Source of the DNA: Bifidobacterium felsineum
Lineage (GTDB): Bacteria; Actinomycetota; Actinomycetes; Actinomycetales; Bifidobacteriaceae
Length of the DNA stretch: 64,000 bases
Assembly (NCBI RefSeq): GCF_002802915.1
Contig: NZ_PEBJ01000002.1
Coordinates: 124,001 to 188,000 of the forward strand
Direction of reading: 5' to 3'
Part shown: positions 51,159 to 58,827 of the stretch, piece after piece
Layout of the letters: every line of letters starts with the position of its first letter
Numbering within the stretch: position 1 is the first letter of the stretch
The notes under the pieces: generated by a model
Database searches by the model: none
Told to the model about the DNA's origin: nothing
What the model saw: only the letters and a program-made list of their open reading frames with translations
Position numbers and translations under genes: made by a program

Positions 51159-51491
51159 TGTGGTAAATCCGTTAGCCATGATTGCTTCCCTAGTTAGAAT
51201 GTGCAGGTCGTCGATGGCACGCTCAAGTCAGTTGACTTGGGAGAAGTGCATCAAGATGCAACATTGTGAAAGCCATTACGTCAATTAATTAATGATTCTG
51301 ATTCGACTGTTTGGGATGACTGAGTAGCCCCTTGTTATTTTGAAGGGTTGATTCGCTGGTTTTCGAGGACTTCATTAGGTGTGTTTTCGTTGCAATGACG
51401 CCGTTTAGACGACTTTCGTGAGATTTCGCTGATTGCTGCTGATTTCGTTGTTTTCCGCGGTCGCTGTGTCCCGGTTGTGTCTGCATCGGTT
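51159..51491. other. Intergenic stretch without a recognisable gene
   Basis: About 330 bases that are AT-richer than the DNA to the right. Short open frames exist but show no family likeness, ribosome-binding site or plausible codon use. It may be decayed sequence linked to the MFS remnant next to it. Confidence 0.5.
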
Positions 51492-51537
51492 CCAGTGCTC
51501 CCCAGTCGAATGCGACATAATGACTGAGGAGCACTGG
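51492..51537. repeat. Inverted repeat at the end of the MFS remnant
   Basis: Arms CCAGTGCTCCCCAGTC (51492-51507) and GACTGAGGAGCACTGG (51522-51537), one mismatch, 14-base centre. It sits exactly where similarity to the transporter stops. Confidence 0.6.
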
Positions 51538-51544
51538 AGCCGGC

Positions 51545-51748
51545 GGCGACAACGGCGGCGACCTGGCTGTCGCCCTTCAGCAGCACGGGGATGAGCAGTC
51601 CCATGACGATACCGACAAGCTGGAAGACCGCCAGATGCCAGCCGGTCCGGTCGGCGGACACGCCGAAGGAGACCTCGATGGTGGGCAGCCAGGTGACGCA
51701 CACGTAATAGTTCACGGATTGCAGCCCCATGATGAGAGTATCCGTGTG
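51545..51748 (-). pseudogene. Remnant of an MFS transporter (CynX/NimT-like)
   Basis: About 68 codons with transporter character: TLIMGLQSVNYYVCVTWLPTI followed by WHLAVFQLVGIVMGLLIPVLLK. This looks like a middle segment (around helices 7 and 8) of a cyanate-type MFS permease. The start and the end of the gene are missing, and the frame runs into unrelated residues beyond an inverted repeat. It lies just downstream of the TetR gene on the same strand and shares its GC-rich composition, so it probably was part of that cassette. Confidence 0.6.
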
Positions 51749-51780
51749 ATGATGCCGTTGATTCGTATAGGGGGTGTTCG

Positions 51781-52323
51781 TTATCGTCCGTCGGGGATCT
51801 GAGCGGCGATGGCGTTGAGGTTTTCGGCGACCGCCGCGATGATCTCGTCGTCGCTTTGTCCGCCCTCCAGCTTGAGCAGTCCGAGCGAGTGGAGCGTCCC
51901 GGCGATGGAGAAGACGGCGGCGATGCGCTCGCGCTCGTTCGCCGCATGGGCGGAATACCGTTCGACGAGCATCGACTCGATCTTGCGGAACATGACTTCG
52001 GGGCGGTCGCCGAACAGGATGCGCAAATCGTCGATCTGGCTGTCGACGTCCGGTCTCCAGCCGTTGAGGAACGCGAGCGGATCGGACAGGATCTTGTCCT
52101 TGGCGGGGTAATGCTCCAGCATCGCGTCGATGGTTTCGTCCTCGAGTTTGTCGTTCAGGTCGTAGACGTCGAGGTAATGCTTGTAGAACGTGCTCGGGTT
52201 GACAAGCGCAAGGTCGCAGATGTCCTTGACCTTGACCTTCGATACCGGAACTCCCGATGCCCGCAGGCGCAGAAACGCCTCGCGGATCGCCTTGCGGGTC
52301 TTGACGATGCGTAGATCGGTCAT
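51781..52323 (-). CDS. TetR-family transcriptional regulator
   Basis: A 180-residue repressor. The N-terminal helix-turn-helix reads RKAIREAFLRLRASG, then KVKVKDICDLALVNPSTFYKHYLDVYDL (about residues 10-53), a standard TetR DNA-binding domain. The rest is an all-helical ligand domain without recognisable specificity. AAAGGGG precedes two adjacent ATGs (52326 and 52323); spacing favours the second. It diverges from the DHA2 exporter across the dyad at 52387-52418, so it should control that exporter and itself. Confidence 0.9.
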   Translation of the reverse strand: MTDLRIVKTRKAIREAFLRLRASGVPVSKVKVKDICDLALVNPSTFYKHYLDVYDLNDKLEDETIDAMLEHYPAKDKILSDPLAFLNGWRPDVDSQIDDLRILFGDRPEVMFRKIESMLVERYSAHAANERERIAAVFSIAGTLHSLGLLKLEGGQSDDEIIAAVAENLNAIAAQIPDGR

Positions 52324-52386
52324 CATGCCCCTTTCGTCTGTTCGTTTGCCGGTGGCGTCATTCCCTCGCCGACCATAAGCCGAGTG

Positions 52387-52435
52387 TTATGCGACGATTC
52401 GGGCAAATCGTCGCATAAGCGAGGAATGTCGCATA
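52387..52435. promoter_or_regulatory. TetR-type operator
   Basis: A 13-bp perfect inverted repeat, TTATGCGACGATT (52387-52399) with AATCGTCGCATAA (52406-52418), followed by a third half-site GTCGCATA (52428-52435). It lies between the divergent TetR and exporter genes. Confidence 0.7.
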
Positions 52436-52517
52436 TCGGTGGTTGCCGTCCGTTGCGTTTCGATGATAATTGATGCTCGTTGAATAATCAACAACTATTG
52501 TTTATCGGAGTGTTATT

Positions 52518-53930
52518 GTGAAACTTGGCATCAACAGGAAACAATGGATCATGGTCATCGTGCTGCTCATGGGCACGTTGCTGGCCGTGCTCAACATGTC
52601 GGTGGTCACGCCGGCGTTGCCGTCCATCATGAAGGACCTCGGCGTGGACTCCACCACCGTGCAGTGGCTGTCCAGCGGCTATTCGCTGGTCGAGGCGATG
52701 GTCATCCCGCTCGCCGCGTTCCTCATGGGACGCTTCTCCACCCGCAGGCTGTTCATCGGCTGCATCTCATTGTTCGCGGCCGGCAGTCTCGTCGCCGCGT
52801 TCGCACCGACCTTCCCCCTGCTCATGGTCGGCCGTGTGTTGCAGGCCCTGTGCACCGGCGCCATCATGCCGATGGTCACCGCGGTGATCCTGCTCGTGTT
52901 CCCCAAGGAAAGCCGAGGAACGGCGATGGGCATCACCGGACTGGTCGTCGGCTTCGCCCCGGCGCTCGGCCCGTCCATCTCCGGCGTGATCATCGACTCG
53001 TTCGGCTGGCGCACGCTGTTCGTCATCATGGCGGCAGTCTCGCTGATCGTCATCGCATTGGCCGCCGTCTACCTGCGCAACTTCGACGGATTCCAGCCGG
53101 GCGCGTTCGACCCCGTCTCCGTGCTGCTCTCCTCGGTCGGCCTGGCATGCCTGCTGTACGGACTGTCCACGTTCACATCCACCGGCAACATGGCGCTCAC
53201 CGTCGCGCTGATCGTCATCGGCGTACTGCTCGTCGCCGTGTTCGTACGCCGACAGCTCAAGGCGAAGGAACCGATGCTGCGCGTCGGCATCCTCGACAAC
53301 CGCACCTACGCGCATTCGGTGATCATCGTGGCATGCATGCAGGCGGCCCTCATGGGATGCAACGTCATGGTGCCGATGTTCATCCAGACCGTGCTCGGCG
53401 CATCCGCCACCGCCAGTGGGCTCGCCATGCTCCCCGGCGCCCTCATCGGCGCATGCTGCGGCATCGTCTCGGGCCGCATGTTCGACAAATACGGTATCCG
53501 CAAGGTCGCCCTGCCCGGCCTGACGGTCATGACCATCGGCGGCGTGCTCATGGCTCTGCTCGGCGCGGACGCCTCGGTCATCCTCACGGCATGCGCCTAC
53601 ACCGTGCTCTACGCGGGACTCATGTTCGCCATGACCCCGGTGAACACCTGGGGCATCAACGCGCTCGACAACGAAAACATCGGACACGCGCAAAGCGTCA
53701 CCAACACCGTCGGACAGATCGCCTCCTCGATGGGCACAGCCCTCATCGTATCCATCTCCGCACTGTCCACTACCCTCGCGCCCACCGCCACCGGACACGC
53801 GCAATCCATACTCGGCTCGACGCTGGCATTCGCCGCCATCGCGGTTATCCTCGCGGCCGCCCTCGTCGCGGCACTTCTGGCGACTCGAACGCACCGAGGC
53901 ACGACGAAACGGACTCTCGTCGGACAGTGA
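52518..53930 (+). CDS. DHA2-family MFS drug exporter (14 TMS type)
   Basis: A 470-residue proton-driven exporter. The start is a GTG with GGAG upstream. Typical blocks are LNMSVVTPALPSIMKDLGVDSTTVQWLSSGYSLVEA (helices 1-2), GRVLQALCTGAIMPMVTAVI (motif B, with its Arg) and GFAPALGPSISGVIIDSFGWR (motif C, which marks antiporters). Codons end in C or G more than in the neighbouring housekeeping genes. It is controlled by the divergent TetR gene and followed by the CrtC/AttH-like gene 48 bases downstream, suggesting export linked to modification of one compound class. Confidence 0.92.
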   Translation: MKLGINRKQWIMVIVLLMGTLLAVLNMSVVTPALPSIMKDLGVDSTTVQWLSSGYSLVEAMVIPLAAFLMGRFSTRRLFIGCISLFAAGSLVAAFAPTFPLLMVGRVLQALCTGAIMPMVTAVILLVFPKESRGTAMGITGLVVGFAPALGPSISGVIIDSFGWRTLFVIMAAVSLIVIALAAVYLRNFDGFQPGAFDPVSVLLSSVGLACLLYGLSTFTSTGNMALTVALIVIGVLLVAVFVRRQLKAKEPMLRVGILDNRTYAHSVIIVACMQAALMGCNVMVPMFIQTVLGASATASGLAMLPGALIGACCGIVSGRMFDKYGIRKVALPGLTVMTIGGVLMALLGADASVILTACAYTVLYAGLMFAMTPVNTWGINALDNENIGHAQSVTNTVGQIASSMGTALIVSISALSTTLAPTATGHAQSILGSTLAFAAIAVILAAALVAALLATRTHRGTTKRTLVGQ

Positions 53931-53978
53931 CCGAAACGACAACGCATCAACAGACACGGAACCAAAACGAAACGAGAC

Positions 53979-54998
53979 ATGATGAACACCACGAACAACT
54001 CGCTGACCCACAACATCCGCACCTTCCACCACGGCACCGAACCGCTGGTGGACCCCATCCGGGACACTTTCATCCGCACTGACAAAGCCGGCAACTCATG
54101 GTTCTGGGTCGGCCATTTCGAGACGGGCGGCCACACCCTTGACTTCATGTACCACGTCAGCGTCCTGCAGCTCTCCAAATACCTGCCGGTGCGCATGATC
54201 AACAGCGTGCTGTCCATCACCGATGAGACCGGACGCATCTACCGCCACGAAGACCGCTTCTACAAGGTCAGGCGAGGACAGGTCGCAGGTCAGGGACTGC
54301 ACATCCACACCGACAAGGACGTCATCGAAGGCGACCTCGACAACATGCGCATCGCATCGGCCATGCCGGACGGATCCATCTACCTCGACCTGCACGGCAC
54401 CGGATACCCACTCTACAGCCTCGGCACCGGCTACTTCCAGATCGCCGGGGTACCCAACTACCAACACTCGTTCCCGCACATGGCGGCCAAAGGCGTCATC
54501 ACCCTCGACGGCCAACGACACGAGGTGGAGGGAATGGTATGGATGGACCGTCAGTTCGCCGGCATGCCCAAAGGCAGAAGCCTCAAGGACGGCTACAACT
54601 GCAAATGGCTGTGGATGAACCTCTGTTTCGACAACGATCCCGACGTGATCAGCCTATGGGGTGTAACCGAACTGGCCACCGGCAGCGAACATTGCTGGGC
54701 CAGCGTCCTGCACCAAGACGGCACCCAATCTTCCGCCGGCGTCGATCCGATGGCCGGAGACTCCTTCAACGTGTGGGAAAGCCCCGTGACCGGCATGAAA
54801 TACCCGACCGGATGGAATATCTCCATACCCGAATGGGACGCAAAACTCACCGTCACGTCCATCATGGACGAACAGGAAATCGCCTCGCCGAACCCCTCCG
54901 GCCGCAAATACGAAGGAGCAAGCCAAATAATCGGCACCTACCGAGGACACTCGGTGACGGGCCACTGCTGCCTCGAACTCGTCGGCGGATGGAACTGA
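53979..54998 (+). CDS. CrtC/AttH-like hydratase (lipocalin-type double domain)
   Basis: A 339-residue protein that resembles the CrtC/AttH/kievitone hydratase superfamily: paired lipocalin-like barrels that add water to alkenes or act on hydrophobic small molecules. Supporting blocks are NSWFWVGHFETGGHTLDFMYHV near residue 38, EGMVWMDRQFAGMP near 184 (the W-MDRQ block typical of the family), NCKWLWMNLCFDND and YEGASQIIGTYRGHSVTGHCCLELVGG at the end. No signal peptide. Two adjacent ATGs; weak ribosome-binding site. It follows the DHA2 exporter. The family call is moderately sure; the substrate is unknown. Confidence 0.68.
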   Translation: MMNTTNNSLTHNIRTFHHGTEPLVDPIRDTFIRTDKAGNSWFWVGHFETGGHTLDFMYHVSVLQLSKYLPVRMINSVLSITDETGRIYRHEDRFYKVRRGQVAGQGLHIHTDKDVIEGDLDNMRIASAMPDGSIYLDLHGTGYPLYSLGTGYFQIAGVPNYQHSFPHMAAKGVITLDGQRHEVEGMVWMDRQFAGMPKGRSLKDGYNCKWLWMNLCFDNDPDVISLWGVTELATGSEHCWASVLHQDGTQSSAGVDPMAGDSFNVWESPVTGMKYPTGWNISIPEWDAKLTVTSIMDEQEIASPNPSGRKYEGASQIIGTYRGHSVTGHCCLELVGGWN

Positions 54999-55136
54999 CA
55001 ACACCAGCTTGCCTTCCTGAATCAACCAGCATCGGACCAACTCCGTCGACCCGCCGAAGAAAAAACCGACGATCCTGTGAACAAGGGATTCGGGATGGAT
55101 ACTAAATAACCTTTAGGTTGGTTCCCACACAAGAAA

Positions 55137-55172
55137 AAGCCCGTCTCGTGCATGGCAACACGAGGCGGGCTT
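55137..55172. terminator. Bidirectional terminator between the hydratase and Cys/His protein genes
   Basis: A 14-bp stem with one G-T pair (AAGCCCGTCTCGTG with CACGAGGCGGGCTT), 8-base loop. On the minus strand it is followed by TTTTTCTTG, so it mainly ends the gene at 55261. The rest of 54999-55260 shows nothing else. Confidence 0.85.
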
Positions 55173-55260
55173 AAATCATTGAGTGTATTCGGCTTCATGG
55201 TCTTTGCTAAGCTTGCCGCTGAGCGCAGGGGGCTGATGTTGGCCAGTTTTCTTAGAGTCC

Positions 55261-55641
55261 CTACAGCTCAATATCCTGCGCGAGGATGTTGACGGCGTCG
55301 GTTTTGTGCTCGATCCACCAGGCGGCGTCATCGCGGCGAAGCACCTGTTTGCGCAGTTCGGCGAAAGCGTCGCGGTCCTCAAAACGGGCATGGGCGGCGA
55401 GAATATCCACTTGGTTCAGCGCTCGCCGGCGAATCGGTTCGGCGCGATCGCATTGCGCTTTGCTGCCCCATAATGTGCAGAAACCATCCATCCTGTTGTC
55501 CTGCCGGCTGGCGTTGCCGATGCATGCCGCGCATAGTGATTGCTCCACCTTGCGCACACGCTGTTCCACGATTACATATGGGCCGTCCACGTTGATACGT
55601 TCCTGATGTCCGCATGCATGCGTAATCAATCTCCAAGCCAT
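55261..55641 (-). CDS. Small Cys/His protein of unknown function
   Basis: A 126-residue protein without a recognised family. It opens LITHACGHQERINVDGPY and continues to SLCAACIGNA, so a Cys/His pair near residue 10 and a CxxC near 38 could form a zinc ribbon. The C-terminal half is charged and helical (RRRALNQVDILAAHARFEDRDAFAELRKQVLRRDDA). GAGGTGG sets the ATG at 55641. The 30-base palindrome with a GAAC-N4-GTTC core starts 37 bases upstream, so it may belong to the DNA-damage response. Confidence 0.65.
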   Translation of the reverse strand: MAWRLITHACGHQERINVDGPYVIVEQRVRKVEQSLCAACIGNASRQDNRMDGFCTLWGSKAQCDRAEPIRRRALNQVDILAAHARFEDRDAFAELRKQVLRRDDAAWWIEHKTDAVNILAQDIEL

Positions 55642-55677
55642 AACGCCACCTCAACTTTCAGGCAACCATTCACTTTC

Positions 55678-55707
55678 ATAGGTATAGAACATATGTTCTA
55701 TACCTAT
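55678..55707. promoter_or_regulatory. Perfect 30-base palindrome with a LexA-like core
   Basis: The whole 55678-55707 segment equals its own reverse complement. Its centre GAACATATGTTC (55687-55698) keeps the GAAC-N4-GTTC core of the SOS box, but outer bases are A/T rather than CG. Confidence 0.7.
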
Positions 55708-55708
55708 A

Positions 55709-55722
55709 TGGACATTTGTTCG
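55709..55722. promoter_or_regulatory. Second LexA-like site
   Basis: TGGACATTTGTTCG matches the reverse complement of the recA SOS box (CGAACATTTGTTCG) at 12 of 14 positions. It is one base from the palindrome and lies between divergent genes. Confidence 0.5.
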
Positions 55723-55843
55723 AATGAGTTTAATGGTGCGGTCTGAAGATGTTGCGCGTGCCGCTCGGCTATCATGAAGAGAAGTTCGGGCCGTAGAGGG
55801 CTCGGAGAACTCGGCAATTGCAATGAAGCAGGAAGGTAAGCGT

Positions 55844-56458
55844 ATGAGCGTGCCGCAGGAAGTCTTGGATGTGCTGCATTCGGGCGAGGTGTATCTGTGG
55901 AACAGCGAACTGATGGATGCTGCGCAGCAGGAGCAGCGGGATATGCTGCGTAGAACCAATGAATTGCCGGCTACTTCGCCGGAACGAGACAAGCTGCTGC
56001 ACGAGTATTTCGCCGAAATGGGGAAGGATACGTGGATTGAGCCGCCGCTTCGCGCCAACTGGGGTTGCTCCACTCACTTGGGTAGCTTCGTGTATGCGAA
56101 CTTCAATCTGACGCTGGTGGATGATGGCGAAATCTTCATCGGCGACCATACGATGATTGGTCCGAACGTCACGCTCGTCACCACCGGCCACCCGATTCGC
56201 CCTGACCTTCGAGAGAAGCTTGCGCAGTTCTCCGAGCCGATTCATATCGGTCGCAACGTATGGATTGGAGCAAACGTCACCGTGCTGCCGGGAGTCACCA
56301 TTGGAGACAATTCCGTCATCGGAGCGTGCAGCGTGGTCACCAAGGACATTCCCGCCAACTCGGTGGCGGTTGGCGCCCCGTGCCGTGTTATGCGCGAAAT
56401 CAACGAACATGACCAGGAATACTACTGGCGCGATAAGCGCATTCCGGAAGGGATGTAG
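55844..56458 (+). CDS. Maltose/galactoside-type O-acetyltransferase
   Basis: A 204-residue acetyl-CoA-dependent enzyme that acetylates sugars. It has the left-handed beta-helix hexapeptide repeats (IFIGDHTMIGPNVTLVTTG, IHIGRNVWIGANVTVLPGVTIGDNSVIGACSVVTKDIP) and the catalytic His in TTGHPI near residue 113. The N-terminal helical part (SGEVYLWNSELMDAAQQEQRDMLRRTNELPAT) is the Mac domain of maltose acetyltransferases. I chose the ATG at 55844 because AGGAAGG lies 7 bases before it. It diverges from the Cys/His gene. Confidence 0.92.
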   Translation: MSVPQEVLDVLHSGEVYLWNSELMDAAQQEQRDMLRRTNELPATSPERDKLLHEYFAEMGKDTWIEPPLRANWGCSTHLGSFVYANFNLTLVDDGEIFIGDHTMIGPNVTLVTTGHPIRPDLREKLAQFSEPIHIGRNVWIGANVTVLPGVTIGDNSVIGACSVVTKDIPANSVAVGAPCRVMREINEHDQEYYWRDKRIPEGM

Positions 56459-56552
56459 CGTGTTTTCGTAGGTGTTGATGCGGCGTTCTGCAGGGCAATC
56501 GGACTAATGTAACCAAGTGAAGGCATTCCCTCATCACAAAGGAGTTATGACA

Positions 56553-57680
56553 ATGTCCGAACCAACCATCCCCGCAGAAGGCCGTGTCGCTGTATTAACG
56601 GAGCCCAAGCACATTGACGTGCGCACGCTCCCACTGCCGCAAATCAACGATGACGAAGTGCTCGTCCGCGTTGAAGGCTGCGGCATCTGCGGCACCGACC
56701 AGTCCGAATACCGTGCCGACCCGTTCGGATTCGCTCCCATCGTGCTCGGCCACGAAGCCACCGGCGAAGTCGTGAAAATCGGCAAGAACGTCATCACGGA
56801 TTACTCCGGCAAACCGCTTAAGGTAGGCGACAAGATCGTCACCGGCCTGCGCCCATGCGGCCACTGCGCCATCTGCAAGCGTCGCGCCGACATGATCCAT
56901 TTGTGTGAAAACGGCGAAATCCACGGACTCATGCCCGGCGAAGACCACTTCTTCAACGGCTGGTATTCCGACTACATGAAGTGCAATCCGGGCGCTGTAA
57001 TCTTCAACGTGAACGACATGCCCGACCGCGACCTGCGCATCCTAATCGAACCAGCCGCCGTAATCGTGCACGCAGTGGAGGAGGCCAAGAAGATCTACGA
57101 TTTCAAGCATGGCTCCCATGTGCTGGTCCAAGGCTGCGGCCCGATTGGCCTGCTGCTGGTCGCTTTGCTCAAGACCTACGGCATTCGCAACATCGTAGCC
57201 GTGGATGCCAAGGAAGCCCGCCTTGAGATGGCCAAGAAGCTCGGCGCCACCGCCACCGTGAACTTCTCCGACTATGATTCCGTGGACGCCGCAGCCGATG
57301 CCGTGCGTGAAGTCACTGAAGGTCTCGGCGCGGAAATGGGCTTCCAGTGCACCGGTTCGCCCGCGGCCGCGGCAGCTTTGTTCAAGTACATTCGCCGTGG
57401 GGGCTCTTACTGCGAGGTCGGTTTCTTCACCAACACCGGCGATGCTACCTACAATCCGCATCTGGACGTATGCCAGAAGGAGATCAAGCTCACCGGTTCC
57501 TGGACCTATCAGGCCGGCGACTGGCTGGAGGCGCAGGAATTCCTCAAGGAAGCCAAGGACCGTGGCTTGCCCGTCATGGATCTGGTGACTAACGTGTTCC
57601 CGCTCGACCAAATCAACGAAGCGATGGAATACGCACTCAGCATGCAAGGCCTCAAGATTGAGGTCGTGCCCGAGCTGTGA
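56553..57680 (+). CDS. Zinc-dependent medium-chain dehydrogenase
   Basis: A 375-residue NAD(P)-dependent dehydrogenase of the sorbitol/threonine dehydrogenase type. Catalytic zinc ligands are in CGICGTDQSEYR and LGHEATGE. Structural zinc cysteines appear as RPCGHCAICKRRADMIHLC, and the nucleotide fold has GCGPIGLLLVALLK. I chose the ATG at 56553, 8 bases after AAAGGAG; an ATG at 56547 is possible. It is 94 bases downstream of the acetyltransferase and may share its transcript. Substrate, probably a polyol or sugar alcohol, is inferred. Confidence 0.92.
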   Translation: MSEPTIPAEGRVAVLTEPKHIDVRTLPLPQINDDEVLVRVEGCGICGTDQSEYRADPFGFAPIVLGHEATGEVVKIGKNVITDYSGKPLKVGDKIVTGLRPCGHCAICKRRADMIHLCENGEIHGLMPGEDHFFNGWYSDYMKCNPGAVIFNVNDMPDRDLRILIEPAAVIVHAVEEAKKIYDFKHGSHVLVQGCGPIGLLLVALLKTYGIRNIVAVDAKEARLEMAKKLGATATVNFSDYDSVDAAADAVREVTEGLGAEMGFQCTGSPAAAAALFKYIRRGGSYCEVGFFTNTGDATYNPHLDVCQKEIKLTGSWTYQAGDWLEAQEFLKEAKDRGLPVMDLVTNVFPLDQINEAMEYALSMQGLKIEVVPEL

Positions 57681-57704
57681 GGCAGTAGCACTACCTTCAG
57701 CGTG

Positions 57705-57763
57705 ACGATGGCGTCTCGCGATTAAGTTATTCATAAGCAACTTGATCGCAAGCACGCCATCGT
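57705..57763. terminator. Long bidirectional hairpin after the zinc dehydrogenase
   Basis: A two-part stem: ACGATGGCGT with ACGCCATCGT (10 perfect pairs) enclosing GCGATTAAGTT with AACTTGATCGC (one mismatch). It lies between converging genes. Confidence 0.75.
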
Positions 57764-57791
57764 ATTCAGCGGCGAAAATCAGCTGCAACCG

Positions 57792-58709
57792 CTACCGAAT
57801 GCGGTAATTGGAACCACGCTGGGTCATGATGAGGCCCGCGCGCGTGAGCTTCTTATCCAACGTATACAAAGCATTACGCAGTAAGCCCTGCTGCTCAAAA
57901 TACGGTCCGCCAACAAGCCCTACAAGTTCCTTGGTATTCACGAACTTGCCATCGGCCTTGACCAACGCTTCCAGCAGGCTGTATTCCAAACGGGAGAGCG
58001 TGATCGGACTATGTGTGGACGCATAGTAGGCCCGGCGATGGGTGGTGTCCAGTGTGAGATTGCCGCGAATGATCATTGCGGGGGAGTCGGCTGCGAGTGC
58101 ATTTACATACGAGAGCAGTTCGGTATCGGAGAACGGTTTGCGCAGCACGGCATCCGGTTGATTATCGTTAGTGTGCCCGGCGCTGCCGCTGGATTCACTG
58201 GATTGATTGGATGCAGATGATTCGGTCGATTCGGTTGACGTATCCGGCTCAATCGGCGCGTACTCATGTGGTAGCGCTCGCCAACGGTTACCCTCACCGG
58301 TTGCGCGGCTCAGCGGGGTAGTGGCAAGCAGCAGAATTTTCAGCGAAGGATCGGTTGTGCGCAGTTCCGCAACGAAATCGTCGTGTGGCGGTTCGACCAG
58401 ATCCTCGTCGAGCACAATCGCATCATAAGGGATTACGGGTGCTGCATCGGCATCGTTTGCGGCTTGGAATTGCGTTGGGGCAGCGTTCTGGACAGGAGTG
58501 CCAGTTTGCGCAGTCTGAGTCTGATTGTCGGCCGGCGCTTCGGTGTCGATTTCGGCCTCGGCTACAACCTGCCCTTGCTGTGCTGCGATAATCGCATGCA
58601 ATGTCGCTTCCTGGGTGCCGGTTTGGTCAACCTCATGCTGTGCGCCTAGCAATGTGCCGCGAATGGCGCGGGCAAGCGGCTCATTCGATGCGGCGACCAG
58701 TAACTTCAT
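57792..58709 (-). CDS. OmpR-like response regulator with low-complexity inserts in the receiver
   Basis: A 305-residue protein. The receiver elements are present but spread out: MKLLVAASNEPLARAIRGTLL (strand 1), YDAIVLDEDLVEPPHDDFVAELR around the phospho-acceptor Asp (about residue 100), ILLLATTPLS and the conserved Lys in AVLRKPFSDTELLSYVNAL (about 190). A Gln/Thr/Ala-rich insert (about 46-90) and a Ser/Glu-rich insert (about 150-185) separate them. The C-terminal winged helix is of the OmpR type (ITLSRLEYSLLEALVKADGKFVNTKEL). AGGAGGTG sets the ATG. No histidine kinase is adjacent. It may signal by other means than phosphorylation. Confidence 0.8.
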   Translation of the reverse strand: MKLLVAASNEPLARAIRGTLLGAQHEVDQTGTQEATLHAIIAAQQGQVVAEAEIDTEAPADNQTQTAQTGTPVQNAAPTQFQAANDADAAPVIPYDAIVLDEDLVEPPHDDFVAELRTTDPSLKILLLATTPLSRATGEGNRWRALPHEYAPIEPDTSTESTESSASNQSSESSGSAGHTNDNQPDAVLRKPFSDTELLSYVNALAADSPAMIIRGNLTLDTTHRRAYYASTHSPITLSRLEYSLLEALVKADGKFVNTKELVGLVGGPYFEQQGLLRNALYTLDKKLTRAGLIMTQRGSNYRIR

Positions 58710-58827
58710 AAGACACCTCCTATGTCGCCCAGTGTAAGCCGAGGTATGGCAGAGGTTCCGGATGCCGATATCATCCAGAACCCCTTGCCTAGTCTAGGCC
58801 GGAATGTGGTTGATCAGAGAAGCGTGA

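Noticed and set aside
51289..51552. Small open frame of 87 codons on the minus strand
   Set aside because: No ribosome-binding site or family likeness; it crosses the inverted repeat and the end of the MFS remnant.
52544..54082. Open frame of 512 codons overlapping the exporter and the hydratase gene
   Set aside because: It is Arg/His-rich without any family likeness, and lies in another frame of GC-rich genes that have clear homologies and better starts.
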